This document shows, piece after piece, positions 31,385 through 40,037 of a stretch of DNA of 64,000 bases (its first letter is position 1; every line of letters begins with the position of its first letter). This DNA comes from Candidatus Fermentibacteraceae bacterium (GTDB taxonomy: Bacteria; Fermentibacterota; Fermentibacteria; Fermentibacterales; JCC-6). Position numbers and translations under genes: made by a program. The DNA lies in contig JADGDO010000015.1 in assembly GCA_016744855.1 (NCBI GenBank), positions 29,073 to 93,072 on the forward strand. The letters run 5' to 3'. The notes beneath the pieces are model-generated. The model was not told the origin of the DNA, searched no databases, and was given only the letters and a program-made list of their open reading frames with translations.

Positions 31385-32451
31385 TAGAATCTGAACCCCG
31401 CTTCAACGATGAAATCTGTGTAATCCTCTTCGGAGATCAGCTCTGAAACATGGTTACTGATTCCCCCGAACCTGATTCTTACATTTTCAGTTGGGAAGAC
31501 AGATCCGATTATAGAAAGCCTTCTATGATGACTGTTTAGCTCTGTATCCGCTTCTAAGTAGTCATAACTCACAGCGAGGGATACTGTTTCTATTCCACTA
31601 ACTCTCCAGGGGTGATAAAAGGCAGTGAATGTACCCCAATATGCCTTGAAACTGGGAGCTTCTTCTCCTGCAACAACATCAACCAAACTCCAGTTGTCTC
31701 CTATAGCCATCTCTCCGACCAAAGAAAGGTTGTACCAGTTTGATATTTTGTAATCAAGTGAAAGATCTGCGGAAAATGCATTTTGTCTGGCACTTACAGC
31801 GTATCCTGAAGGTTCTTCGCTGGCCTCTTGTCCTTGCCTGTGTGAAGCTAAAGAAGTGCCCAGGACGAGATCAACTGAAGGGATGCTCAGTTCTCCTCTG
31901 AAGGTGTATAAGAGTTCATCGTCTGATCGTTCGTTACCGCGTTCATCTCCGTTGAAAACACCCGCGTTTCCCCGCAGCTCAATCCCGCTGAACTCGGGAA
32001 GATCAATGCGTAAATCAATACCCAAATCTCTTCCTGCATAAGTGAGGTTTTCAGAAAAATCGTACACAAGTGGTCTGTCAAACATTCCTAAATCCCACGA
32101 ACTGATTGCACCACCAAGAAGTGTCTGCTTTTTAAACTGGCCAGCTCGTGCTCTGGACCAGTTAACCGGTTCCCAGATTACAACAGCATCTTTAAGAAAC
32201 GAATCGTCTGGTCGAACTTCGTACTTAATTTCGGCTTTCAGGTTTTCAACAATTTCAGCATTCAGCTCGAAACCGGACCTGCGAATGGCGAATTCACGAG
32301 ATGGGATTGCATTGTAAATGCCAAATTCCGTAAAACCTGCATCTATATATCCACCGATTTTAAATTTTTCAGATAGGTTGTTTTCAACATCAATATCTGC
32401 AATCGCTACATTTGCAATTAGAAGAAAAACACTAATGATCCTGTAAAACAT
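31384..32451 (-). CDS. Outer-membrane porin, phosphate-selective O/P-like
   Basis: The 355-residue product has a signal peptide (residues 1-18, ending NVAIA) and then alternating beta strands that end in an aromatic residue (EAGFRF), the mark of an outer-membrane barrel. The region IGGYIDAGFTEF followed by FAIRRSGFELNAEI resembles the start of OprP/OprO-like porins. ATG at 32451 is used because GGGAG lies five bases upstream; a GTG is one codon earlier. It lies between cotH and the VTC gene. A phosphate-type porin beside a polyphosphate-polymerase-like gene is suggestive, though pore selectivity cannot be read from sequence. Confidence 0.72.
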   Translation of the reverse strand: MFYRIISVFLLIANVAIADIDVENNLSEKFKIGGYIDAGFTEFGIYNAIPSREFAIRRSGFELNAEIVENLKAEIKYEVRPDDSFLKDAVVIWEPVNWSRARAGQFKKQTLLGGAISSWDLGMFDRPLVYDFSENLTYAGRDLGIDLRIDLPEFSGIELRGNAGVFNGDERGNERSDDELLYTFRGELSIPSVDLVLGTSLASHRQGQEASEEPSGYAVSARQNAFSADLSLDYKISNWYNLSLVGEMAIGDNWSLVDVVAGEEAPSFKAYWGTFTAFYHPWRVSGIETVSLAVSYDYLEADTELNSHHRRLSIIGSVFPTENVRIRFGGISNHVSELISEEDYTDFIVEAGFRF

Positions 32452-32460
32452 CACAACTCC

Positions 32461-34944
32461 CTAGTGTAAAACAGTCAGACGGGTGGATGCTGAACCACTC
32501 GTGGACTTAAAGAACAAAATATAAACACCGTTTGGAAGGAGAGAGCTGAAATCAGCTGAAACACTTCCTCCATAATTATCAGGTAAATCAATTCTTGAAA
32601 CTACTCTTCCCGCTAGATCGTACAGAATCGCTTCTGAAGCAGCCGATGAAGTTTCATAGTTAAAGCTGAAAGCACCATTACCTGGGTTCCTTGAAAGAAG
32701 ATAAACTCTTGTGTAATCGGCGCTTTGCATCCAGCCGGGGTTTGACTCTCCCGGTGAACCTGGAAGAGCTGCTGGCAGCCAGCTCGAAGCAAGAGCCGGT
32801 TGAGACAGTGGTGTTTCCAAGTACATGATACCTGTTTCATCTATTGGCCAGTTCTGATCCCACGCAAGGGAAAATATCAGGTTTCCCAGCTCGGAGTAAA
32901 GAGAAAGGGATTCATCGTTCAAATTTAAACCGAAATTAAGGTCTATCTTTTCACAGCCTGCTGAGGGAAATGATTCGATATCGTTTGCTGCCAGAAGAAT
33001 TCCCCAGGGAGAAAGGGTGGTTCCATCGGGGAAAAGAGACACATTACTATCTGAGTCCATTAAATACCATTGCGATAAATCTATGCCTCTTTCGGAATAA
33101 TTGTAGAGTTCAATCCAGTCATTCCCTCCCTCTGCGCATATCTCGCTGGGAATCAGCATACCTGGCTCTGGTAGAAGAGAATCACCGTTTGCTATAGACC
33201 ACTCGTACTTCCTGTTCCAGGATGGATCGGACAGCTCGAGGTGGGTTCCCGCAGGAAGAGGTGTTCCGGCGTCTCCAAAGATGGTTGATCCGCTGAAAAG
33301 TGGTTCTGCTCTTTCTGATGAGTTTGATAGATAGAAAGTTTGTCCTGGATTTATTAGCGTGGACTCTGGTAGAAAAACATTACCTTCTGGTTGACCCAGA
33401 GAGAATCTGCAGAGTGAGATATCCTGCTGCTCAGTTGAGGTGTTTACTATTGGTAGTACCCATAAATTTTCCCCACACCAGAGAGGAATTCCAGGGGTGA
33501 AAAGTTCTGGAGATAAGTCGGCTAGAGCTACCCTCGCTGATGGTGTTGGATCGGGCCTATCGTTATATCCCCTCAGGCTCCATGCCGGGTAGAACACACG
33601 GAACATGTCACTTAGGCCGTAAGGACCAAATGCCATATTGATGCTGTATGTTCCGGTTGGAACGGGTATCTCAATTTCCCATTCACTGTCATCATCATCC
33701 AGCAATTCAGACTTGTCTTCTTCCATGCTGAGCCAGACCTCAGGTTGACCGTCAAACGAGGTAAGACAGACAACTCCGTGTGGTGCTGTTCCACTGAGAG
33801 CAAGTTCAACCTCTATAGAAGACTGCATGTTTAAACAAGAGGAAATAGAGATTTCCTCGACCTTTGGAATTCCATCAGTAATTGTTAGACCGGAGAGAAA
33901 GTCAGACCTTGTCTCCAGGTCGTTGATGATAACGGCACAGAGTGAATCATATTGGTAAATCGAGTACTCGTAAAAAGGGTCTTGTGCAATATCATCTCTG
34001 ATTAGCAATCTGATTGAATCTACCATCTGAGGAAGATCGTCTTTAAGAACAATCATTGTTTGAAAGAGAAGATCATTGAATTCATCCATGTTTTCCTGAG
34101 AAGATAGGATGCTGCGTGTTGCCCCGAAGTAACCAATGTCCGCAAGATGTTTATCTGTAACCCAGGTGCTGTCGTATACACCCCTCCAGGTGTTTCCAAA
34201 GGTTGCATCCCGGTCCCAGGGGTAGTAATGCCACTGGCCGTCAACTCGGTGAAGATAGAAGTTTTTTATAACACCGTCATTGTCACCTATAACAGCGTGT
34301 ACTGCAAAAGCAGCAAGAAATTCATTAGTTACGAGAGATGATACATCTTCTCTAAAACAAGCCTCTATCAGCTCAAGGAGTTGATTCCCGTAGGGAGAGC
34401 TGTCAATTTTTGGCTCATATCCCGCCAGTCCTGTTGTGTCTGAGTAGTGGTGGGAAAGCCTGCCCATTGTGTCCACATTTTTGAAAAGAGGTCCGAATGA
34501 GAGTCCATTTCTTTCATAGAAATAACGGTCAATTCTTTCAACACTCTCATACACTCCCCAGTTGACGTTGTTGAAAGAGAGTGTAACAAATTCCGTTTCG
34601 GGGGCGGGAAAGCCCAATTCTCTGGTGATGTAAAGCCCGAGAGAGTTTCTCATCAGAGAAGCGTCACGGAATTGAGCATTTAGAAGAAGATGCCCGTTCG
34701 CGAGAGGGACAACAGAGGGATCTTCTATGGTGATATGCCAGCTTTTTTTATTGCACCCAAGACTTGTTCCTCCTCTGAGAGAGATAGTGCAATCGCCCGC
34801 TTCACCGTTAAAAGAAATGGAAGCGGGGAACTCTAGATCCTTGTTAGGAGGATTTGCAGTGAGCTGGTCAAGATGTATTGGATCAACTGTTACCTCATAA
34901 AGAGGTAGAGATCCCTGGAAAAACAGTAATATTAGAAAAAACAT
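32461..34944 (-). CDS. Secreted CotH-kinase protein with lamin-tail and C-terminal sorting domain
   Basis: The 827-residue product has a short signal peptide (residues 1-15). A CotH kinase domain follows at about 40-330, with FRDASLMRNSLGLYITRELG, NWGVYESVERIDRYF, GDNDGVIKNFYLHR and the metal-binding WDRDATFGNTW. A lamin-tail domain sits at about 590-690 (GGNDWIELYNYSERGIDLSQ), and the C-terminal T9SS type A-like sorting domain at about 745-827 (LYDLAGRVVSRIDLP, LPNGVYILFF). CotH proteins are atypical kinases that phosphorylate proteins in spore coats. No Shine-Dalgarno sequence precedes the ATG; instead TATAAT lies eight bases upstream, so the mRNA may be leaderless. First gene of cotH-porin-VTC-DUF4956. 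Confidence 0.9.
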   Translation of the reverse strand: MFFLILLFFQGSLPLYEVTVDPIHLDQLTANPPNKDLEFPASISFNGEAGDCTISLRGGTSLGCNKKSWHITIEDPSVVPLANGHLLLNAQFRDASLMRNSLGLYITRELGFPAPETEFVTLSFNNVNWGVYESVERIDRYFYERNGLSFGPLFKNVDTMGRLSHHYSDTTGLAGYEPKIDSSPYGNQLLELIEACFREDVSSLVTNEFLAAFAVHAVIGDNDGVIKNFYLHRVDGQWHYYPWDRDATFGNTWRGVYDSTWVTDKHLADIGYFGATRSILSSQENMDEFNDLLFQTMIVLKDDLPQMVDSIRLLIRDDIAQDPFYEYSIYQYDSLCAVIINDLETRSDFLSGLTITDGIPKVEEISISSCLNMQSSIEVELALSGTAPHGVVCLTSFDGQPEVWLSMEEDKSELLDDDDSEWEIEIPVPTGTYSINMAFGPYGLSDMFRVFYPAWSLRGYNDRPDPTPSARVALADLSPELFTPGIPLWCGENLWVLPIVNTSTEQQDISLCRFSLGQPEGNVFLPESTLINPGQTFYLSNSSERAEPLFSGSTIFGDAGTPLPAGTHLELSDPSWNRKYEWSIANGDSLLPEPGMLIPSEICAEGGNDWIELYNYSERGIDLSQWYLMDSDSNVSLFPDGTTLSPWGILLAANDIESFPSAGCEKIDLNFGLNLNDESLSLYSELGNLIFSLAWDQNWPIDETGIMYLETPLSQPALASSWLPAALPGSPGESNPGWMQSADYTRVYLLSRNPGNGAFSFNYETSSAASEAILYDLAGRVVSRIDLPDNYGGSVSADFSSLLPNGVYILFFKSTSGSASTRLTVLH

Positions 34945-34960
34945 GATTTCATATTATAAT
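34932..34960. promoter_or_regulatory. Back-to-back promoters between cotH and the 35.0 kb secreted protein
   Basis: The palindromic TATTATAATA around 34952-34960 offers a perfect -10 on each strand. Plus strand: TTAGAA (34932-34937), 17 bases, TATAAT (34955-34960). Minus strand: TATAAT at 34958-34953 with a weak TGAAGA -35 at 34981-34976. The minus -10 ends eight bases before the cotH ATG. Confidence 0.5.
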
Positions 34961-34991
34961 ACTTTCTCGGGCAATTCTTCAGGAGGTTATT

Positions 34992-35414
34992 TTGCTTTTT
35001 ACACTATTGATACTACTTTCAACAACAGACTTTGTTCCTATTGATAATTTTGCAGACCTTGATGCTGTTGCCGGACCGACTGATTTTGGTTTAATGGTAA
35101 TAATGTCGGAGGATTCCAGCGCTAATAATGAGATGGAAATTGAAGTGCTGGAAGCTCTTGAGGCTCTAGCAGAAGAAGAGCGTTCAGAAATTACACTCTA
35201 TGCTGTAACTATGAATGCATCAGGCTATTCGGAGATTGCAGCTCTTGCAGGGAAGTGTGGTGGATTTCCATCGGTTGTCTGCCTTGTCGGCCACTGCGGT
35301 TTTCTAGAGCTTGATCCGGAATTCCTGGCTTCTGAAATAGAAGATTCATGGTATACGTGGGGAGACGGTTGTACTGGGGGAATTTGCAATTATTGTACGA
35401 GGTGCAACCCGTAA
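34992..35414 (+). CDS. Small exported thioredoxin-fold-like protein of unknown function
   Basis: I do not recognise a family. The 140-residue product begins with a TTG preceded by AGGAGG at five bases, then a signal peptide (MLFTLLILLSTTDFV). The middle looks like a thioredoxin-type alpha/beta pattern (FGLMVIMSEDSS, ITLYAVTMNASG, GGFPSVVCLVG with a cis-Pro-like FPS), but there is no CxxC after the first strand. The C-terminal 20 residues hold four cysteines (CTGGICNYCTRC). It reads divergently from cotH. A redox or metal-binding periplasmic role is possible but unproven. Confidence 0.65.
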   Translation: MLFTLLILLSTTDFVPIDNFADLDAVAGPTDFGLMVIMSEDSSANNEMEIEVLEALEALAEEERSEITLYAVTMNASGYSEIAALAGKCGGFPSVVCLVGHCGFLELDPEFLASEIEDSWYTWGDGCTGGICNYCTRCNP

Positions 35415-35439
35415 AAACGGGGCGGCCAGAGCCACCCCG
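35413..35439 (-). terminator. Intrinsic terminator of the acpS-nnr-RhaI-like unit
   Basis: On the minus strand CGGGGtGGC, a TCTG loop and GCCgCCCCG form a stem with one mismatch, followed by TTTTT, about 26 bases after the RhaI-like stop. It may serve the converging 35.0 kb gene as well, though the T-run on that side is poor. Confidence 0.8.
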
Positions 35440-35464
35440 CATCTTATTTATTTAACTGGACCTT

Positions 35465-36586
35465 TTAGATTTCCGAAAAGGGATTTTCCGGAAGCTTGTT
35501 GTCTTTTCTCCACGAAGCAACAACTGGTCTTACGTCTGTAACAAAAGCATCTCTAAGAATCCTGTTGGCAGCGGTTATATCCGGTTTTCCCTGGGCTGCT
35601 TTCAATTCATCAAGATTTACCAGAGAAGCCCTGGCTAAAGCATACTGTGTGTTTTCAATCGCTGTTAAGAGATTTTCCTCGATAGAACCTACTCTGGATT
35701 CAATCTTTAACTCAATACTGGTATCCTCAAGGGTATTGAGCCCTGCAGCTTCTGCCATTAGAAGGCTGAGAAAGAGGCGAAAAAGGGCACCGGAATCAAG
35801 AGAACCTGCCGGCATAGCACCCATTCCCAGTTTGTTGTCTGATAACACAAGTCTTCCCAGCATCTTCTGGTGAAGCATTGAAACAGCTACTGATTCGAGG
35901 CTTTCTCCCGGGAGCAGAGAAGCTGTGTCCAGTATGATTTTACAGGATTGATCTGTTTCACGGCATAACCAGCTGGCTGTGCCCCAGTCAGGAACGGCTG
36001 TTGCGCAGAAGGAAGGATTGTATGGTTTAAAACCAAGAAGCATGTTCTCGCTTTTTCGGATCTTCATGCCTATCTGTCGCAGACCTTTTAGAATACCAAA
36101 CAGCATATCAACGGGATTCTTCTCTCCAGGAGAATCGATGCCGTCCGGAATTCTCAGAGCAAGCTGACGACAGTTAACTTTCCTCATTAGTTCCATGGAA
36201 GTAAGCACCTGGTTGATTGATGCAACCCTGATCTCTGGGTAAGGAGAAGTTAACGTTCCATACATAAGTCTGTGATTGAGAACACCACGCTTTCTGGGAA
36301 CGTGAAGATCTGCCATGAGTGTAATTGGGTTAAGGTTGTTCTTTTTCAGAGATTCGGCAACAACAGGAGCATCCTCGGCAGTTCTCATATCGGCTGGGCA
36401 ATGCAGGATGACATCGCTTGCTTTGCCAGTAAGGGAAGAAATTTTGCCAAGAAGGTCGAGTTTGTCTGAGACAGTTTTAGGATCAGAATCAGCATTGTAA
36501 GTAGCTAGAGTGCTTCCGGCTCTGGAAACGGACTTCGTAGAGACGAGCAACTTGAGTTTTGTAAGCTGCTCTTTAACGGTGTTCAC
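35465..36586 (-). CDS. L-rhamnose isomerase (RhaI)-like TIM-barrel protein lacking expected metal ligands
   Basis: The 373-residue product resembles Pseudomonas-type L-rhamnose isomerases over most of its length: VPDWGTASWL (family VQDWGT), ILDTASLLPGESLE (family DLGHHAPN..NIE), DNKLG..PAGSLD (family NDSKY..AGSIDP), and IPDGIDSPGE (family GDGSNFPGQ). However, the residues that bind the two metals look replaced: the Glu-His-Lys stretch reads GFKP, the histidines after DLGH read S and L, and the His-Phe-Asn strand reads VLSD. The alignment is from memory of family motifs. It may be a non-catalytic or differently acting homologue. The start is a GTG at 36586; nnr lies 70 bases upstream. Confidence 0.6.
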   Translation of the reverse strand: MNTVKEQLTKLKLLVSTKSVSRAGSTLATYNADSDPKTVSDKLDLLGKISSLTGKASDVILHCPADMRTAEDAPVVAESLKKNNLNPITLMADLHVPRKRGVLNHRLMYGTLTSPYPEIRVASINQVLTSMELMRKVNCRQLALRIPDGIDSPGEKNPVDMLFGILKGLRQIGMKIRKSENMLLGFKPYNPSFCATAVPDWGTASWLCRETDQSCKIILDTASLLPGESLESVAVSMLHQKMLGRLVLSDNKLGMGAMPAGSLDSGALFRLFLSLLMAEAAGLNTLEDTSIELKIESRVGSIEENLLTAIENTQYALARASLVNLDELKAAQGKPDITAANRILRDAFVTDVRPVVASWRKDNKLPENPFSEI

Positions 36587-36656
36587 TATATCACCAACCC
36601 CTCCAAATAAATATACATAATCGATTTTGTTCGCAGACCCTTAATCTTAACAAAAC

Positions 36657-38180
36657 TCAGTGCCGAGTCCAGTAGGGATTTCCCGAGAGAAGAGAATCAT
36701 TTTTTCCTTCTTCTATTACGGCAATAGCTTTACCTATTCTTTCCGTAACATCTGAGGGAATAATCGACCTTGCAGAAGTCTCTCCAGCAAGCAGGTCTGC
36801 TGCCAGTCCGTGCACATAGCCTGCTAAAATCAGTGCATCAATTCCCCGGGACCCCTGTGCCATAATCCCAGCCACCATTCCTGCAAGCACGTCTCCCGAC
36901 CCACCGGTAGCTAAACCATGATTGCCTGTCGGAATTGTAGTTCTGTCTCCTTCGCGGGAAAAGACCAGAGTTGGTTTTCCTTTCAGAAGAACCGAGCAGT
37001 TAAGGGCTTTGGCTGTTTTTTCAGCAGCGGCGTATCTTGCATTCAGATCGTCTCCGCAACCGGTGAGCCGCTTCAATTCGCCCGGGTGTGGAGTTATTGC
37101 CGCTTCTCCAGGATACGATCTAAGCATATCGGCAATCGTGCTGTCTATCACATTGAGTGCATCTGCGTCCAACACTATCGGGATGTTCCAGGTACCAAGA
37201 ACATGTCTCAGTATTCGCTCAGTGCTTCCGTTCATGCCCATTCCTGGACCAATAAGTGCAACTGTATAGTCGCGGGGATCGGGAAGAGATGTGACATCGC
37301 CCGGAAGGAAGTAAGTACAGAGAGTCTCTGGAATTCTCCCTGCGATGGCCGTTGATGCCGGAAGTGGAACACACATCTCGACAAGACCGCACCCGCATCT
37401 TAATGCTCCCATTGCTGCCATTTGAGGAGCTCCGGGCATTTTTTCGGAACCTGCCAATATGAGTACCTTTCCGAACGTACCCTTGTGGCTGTCAACCGGT
37501 CTTTCAGGAAGAAGCTTCCTGGCATGCTTTCTAGTTAAGACTCGGCGCAGGCTGTTTTCCGGAACATGAATACCAATGTTTTCAAGAATTAGAGAGCCGC
37601 ACATCCCACATCCCGGTGGAAGAAGCAGACCGAGTTTCGGGGCTGCGAAGGTTACCGTGACTTTTGCTTTGATTGCGGAGCGGTCACACTGTCCGGTAAG
37701 ACCATCAACACCAGTGGGCATATCAATAGATACAATTGGAGCATTTAATCCGGTACATTCCACAGCAAGGTCAAGAGTACCGCCACGGAGGTTTCCGGTA
37801 AACCCGACACCAAGAAGTGCATCAACAGCAATCGATGCTGAACTCTGTGGTTCATGGGAGATTATTCCTCCGGCAAAGATGTAACTGTCCATGTTAACTC
37901 TGCAGTCATCGGAAATCTTGCTTGAAGAACCAAATGAAGGGCGAACAATTACCCTGTAGCCTTTGTTGAGAAGAAATCTTGCTGTAACGAAGCCATCTCC
38001 ACCATTGTTGCCGGGCCCAGCATATACAACAACTGTACCATCAACTGGGGATGTCATGCTACTTACTATCTCAGAGACAGCTTTTCCCGCTCTTTCCATC
38101 AAAACAAGCCCTGGCGTACCCGAGCTGATAGTTTTCTTATCCAATTCGGAAATTTCAGATGGTGTCTGCCAGAAAGTCAT
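36657..38180 (-). CDS. nnr: Bifunctional NAD(P)H-hydrate epimerase / ADP-dependent dehydratase
   Basis: The enzyme repairs damaged NADH and NADPH: the N-terminal epimerase (YjeF_N, about residues 1-205, with VVVYAGPGNNGGDGFVTAR and SIDMPTGVDG) interconverts R and S hydrates. The C-terminal dehydratase (carbohydrate kinase-like fold, about 220-490) converts S-NAD(P)HX back to NAD(P)H. The dehydratase shows GTFGKVLILAGSEKMPGAP, ITPHPGELKRLTG and NHGLATGGSGDVLAG. Length of about 507 is normal for the fusion. The ATG at 38180 is used because GAGAGG lies six bases before it and it follows the acpS stop by one base. Confidence 0.95.
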   Translation of the reverse strand: MTFWQTPSEISELDKKTISSGTPGLVLMERAGKAVSEIVSSMTSPVDGTVVVYAGPGNNGGDGFVTARFLLNKGYRVIVRPSFGSSSKISDDCRVNMDSYIFAGGIISHEPQSSASIAVDALLGVGFTGNLRGGTLDLAVECTGLNAPIVSIDMPTGVDGLTGQCDRSAIKAKVTVTFAAPKLGLLLPPGCGMCGSLILENIGIHVPENSLRRVLTRKHARKLLPERPVDSHKGTFGKVLILAGSEKMPGAPQMAAMGALRCGCGLVEMCVPLPASTAIAGRIPETLCTYFLPGDVTSLPDPRDYTVALIGPGMGMNGSTERILRHVLGTWNIPIVLDADALNVIDSTIADMLRSYPGEAAITPHPGELKRLTGCGDDLNARYAAAEKTAKALNCSVLLKGKPTLVFSREGDRTTIPTGNHGLATGGSGDVLAGMVAGIMAQGSRGIDALILAGYVHGLAADLLAGETSARSIIPSDVTERIGKAIAVIEEGKNDSLLSGNPYWTRH

Positions 38181-38181
38181 A

Positions 38182-38535
38182 TCATTCCTCTCCACTTAAA
38201 AGAACAAAGGTATAGGATGTATGTTTATCCTGAGTGGCGGAAAGCGAGAGTTTTCGTGTTCCCGCAAGCTCCAGGGCCCTTCCGGAAAGAACTGCTATCG
38301 CATTGTCTCCGTTAACTGTAATGCTTATGTCGTGCCAGGATAGAGAGGAGTCAAAACCTGTCCCCAGGGCTTTAGCTATGGACTCCTTTGCAGAAAACAT
38401 TATGGCCAGGTCCAGGTCGGCTGGGGTCCGAGCAAGTTCAACTTCTGTGAACAACCTGCTTCGAAGCCTACCCTGATTTCGGTTTATAGCATTTATAAAT
38501 CTAGAGTTTTCAACAACATCGGTTCCAGTTTTCAT
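38182..38535 (-). CDS. acpS: Holo-[acyl-carrier-protein] synthase AcpS
   Basis: AcpS transfers 4'-phosphopantetheine from CoA to a serine of acyl carrier protein, activating fatty-acid synthesis. The 117-residue product has the two metal-binding motifs of the family: GTDVVENSRF (Asp) near the start and MFSAKESIAKALGTG (Glu, Lys) near residue 46. It ends with the HTSYTFVLL strand typical of AcpS. nnr follows after one base, an arrangement common in bacteria (acpS-nnr). tsaD lies 48 bases upstream. Confidence 0.95.
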   Translation of the reverse strand: MKTGTDVVENSRFINAINRNQGRLRSRLFTEVELARTPADLDLAIMFSAKESIAKALGTGFDSSLSWHDISITVNGDNAIAVLSGRALELAGTRKLSLSATQDKHTSYTFVLLSGEE

Positions 38536-38583
38536 ATAAACCCCTCTACATGAAAACTAAGATAGTTGTTTATGTGATCGGTG

Positions 38584-39591
38584 TCAGCAGGAGAGCGGAG
38601 AGAGCTTTTCCCCATGCCATCTGGGAAATGTGTTGCATGAAGCTGGAGAGTTTGCCAGAGGATCTGCTTCAAGTGCAGAAAGAGCTGCCCGTCCGACCAT
38701 TACGGCGTTGTCCATAGTGTGCTTTATCGGTGGTAGAAAAACAGCTATTCCTCTTTTCCCACACTCCTCTTCAAAGTTTGCTCTCAGAAGGCTGTTGGCA
38801 GAGACTCCGCCTGCGACTAGAACCGACTTTGCATGAAGAGTATCGGCCTGGTACATGGTCTTTGAAACAAGAAGATTAGATACTGTTTTCCGAAAGCTCG
38901 CAGAAAGATCCTCGGCAGGGATGTCGTTTGCTTCCCAGATGAGTCTGACAGCTGTTTTTAATCCACTGAAACTGAACTCCGGGTTCCTTTTGTTACCGAG
39001 CGGTGAAGGTAGTGCTATAGCATCCGGGTTCCCGCTTTCGGCCAGCTCATCAATTGCTCTTCCGCCCGGGTATCCGAGACCCATGAGTTTCGCTGTTTTG
39101 TCAAAAGCTTCTCCGGCAGCATCGTCCCTGGTTGTTCCCAGCAAGAAGCATTCTCTCCAGGAGAGCATATGGAAAATCATGGTGTGCCCACCGCTTACAA
39201 GAAGGGCAACGGCGGGGAACTCTACAGGAGAACTGTGGTGAATATGCAGATGTGCAGAGAGGTGGTTTATTCCCAGAAAAGGTTTTTCAAGGGCGAAAGC
39301 AGCGGCCTTGGTCCATGAGAGCCCCACAAGCAGAGAGCCAGTGAGCCCCGGGCCCGCAGTTGCTGCAAACACATCTATACTATCCAGGGAAGTACCGGAT
39401 TTCTCGAGCACTTCCCTGATTAGTCTCGGTAGAACCGTCATATGAAGTCGTGACGCTATCTCCGGGACAACCCCACCGTGTTTTTCGTGAACCATCTGTG
39501 TTGAAACCAGTTCCGCAAGTGCGGTTCCAGTTTCGTCCAGAATGGCTACAGCAGAATCATCACACGAGGTTTCTACCGCAAGAAGTCTCAC
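38584..39591 (-). CDS. tsaD: tRNA threonylcarbamoyladenosine synthase subunit TsaD
   Basis: TsaD, with TsaB and TsaE, transfers the threonylcarbamoyl group to A37 of tRNAs that read ANN codons. The 335-residue ASKHA-fold product starts LAVETSCDDSAVAI. It carries the metal-binding NHLSAHLH (HxxxH), LLVSGGHTMIFHM, DDAAGEAFDKTAKLMGLGYPGG and GGVSANSLLR, all intact. The start is a GTG that shares a base with the rplI stop (TAGTG), so the two are coupled. tsaB and tsaE are not in this window. Confidence 0.96.
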   Translation of the reverse strand: MRLLAVETSCDDSAVAILDETGTALAELVSTQMVHEKHGGVVPEIASRLHMTVLPRLIREVLEKSGTSLDSIDVFAATAGPGLTGSLLVGLSWTKAAAFALEKPFLGINHLSAHLHIHHSSPVEFPAVALLVSGGHTMIFHMLSWRECFLLGTTRDDAAGEAFDKTAKLMGLGYPGGRAIDELAESGNPDAIALPSPLGNKRNPEFSFSGLKTAVRLIWEANDIPAEDLSASFRKTVSNLLVSKTMYQADTLHAKSVLVAGGVSANSLLRANFEEECGKRGIAVFLPPIKHTMDNAVMVGRAALSALEADPLANSPASCNTFPRWHGEKLSPLSC

Positions 39592-40037
39592 TAAGCCTGA
39601 GCCTCTACCTTGACGGTAATAGTCTCTACGAGATCTCCAAGAACTTTAATCTGAACCTTATGCTCGCCAATATTCTTGATGTGACCATCGAGAATTATCT
39701 GCTTTTTGTCGATCTCTAATTCTTTTTCAAGAAGAGCAGCAGCGATTTCACGTTCACCGATTCCACCGTAAAGCTGTCCGTTTTCGTCAGCTGTAGCAGT
39801 AAATGGAATTGTGATGTCTCTGAGTTTTTCAGCAAGAGCTTCTGCAGCCTTGTTCTGTTCTTTCTCTCTAACAATGGCAGCAGCCTTGAGAGTATCAGCC
39901 ATTTTCAGAGAGCCTTTTGTTGCAAGAACAGCCAGCTTCTGGGGCAGCAGATAGTTCCTCGCGTAACCTGAAGCAACATTGACTACTTCTCCGGGATTAC
40001 CGAGAGTGTCAACTGTTTTGATCAGAAGAACCTTCAT
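39591..40037 (-). CDS. rplI: Ribosomal protein L9
   Basis: The 148-residue product is large-subunit protein L9. The N-terminal domain MKVLLIKTVDTLGNPGEVVNVASGYARNYLLP is the family signature region, followed by the long connecting helix (about residues 40-75) and the C-terminal domain ending in TITVKVEAQ. It closes the rpsF-ssb-rpsR operon and overlaps the end of the yybS-like gene by 29 bases. Confidence 0.96.
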   Translation of the reverse strand: MKVLLIKTVDTLGNPGEVVNVASGYARNYLLPQKLAVLATKGSLKMADTLKAAAIVREKEQNKAAEALAEKLRDITIPFTATADENGQLYGGIGEREIAAALLEKELEIDKKQIILDGHIKNIGEHKVQIKVLGDLVETITVKVEAQA

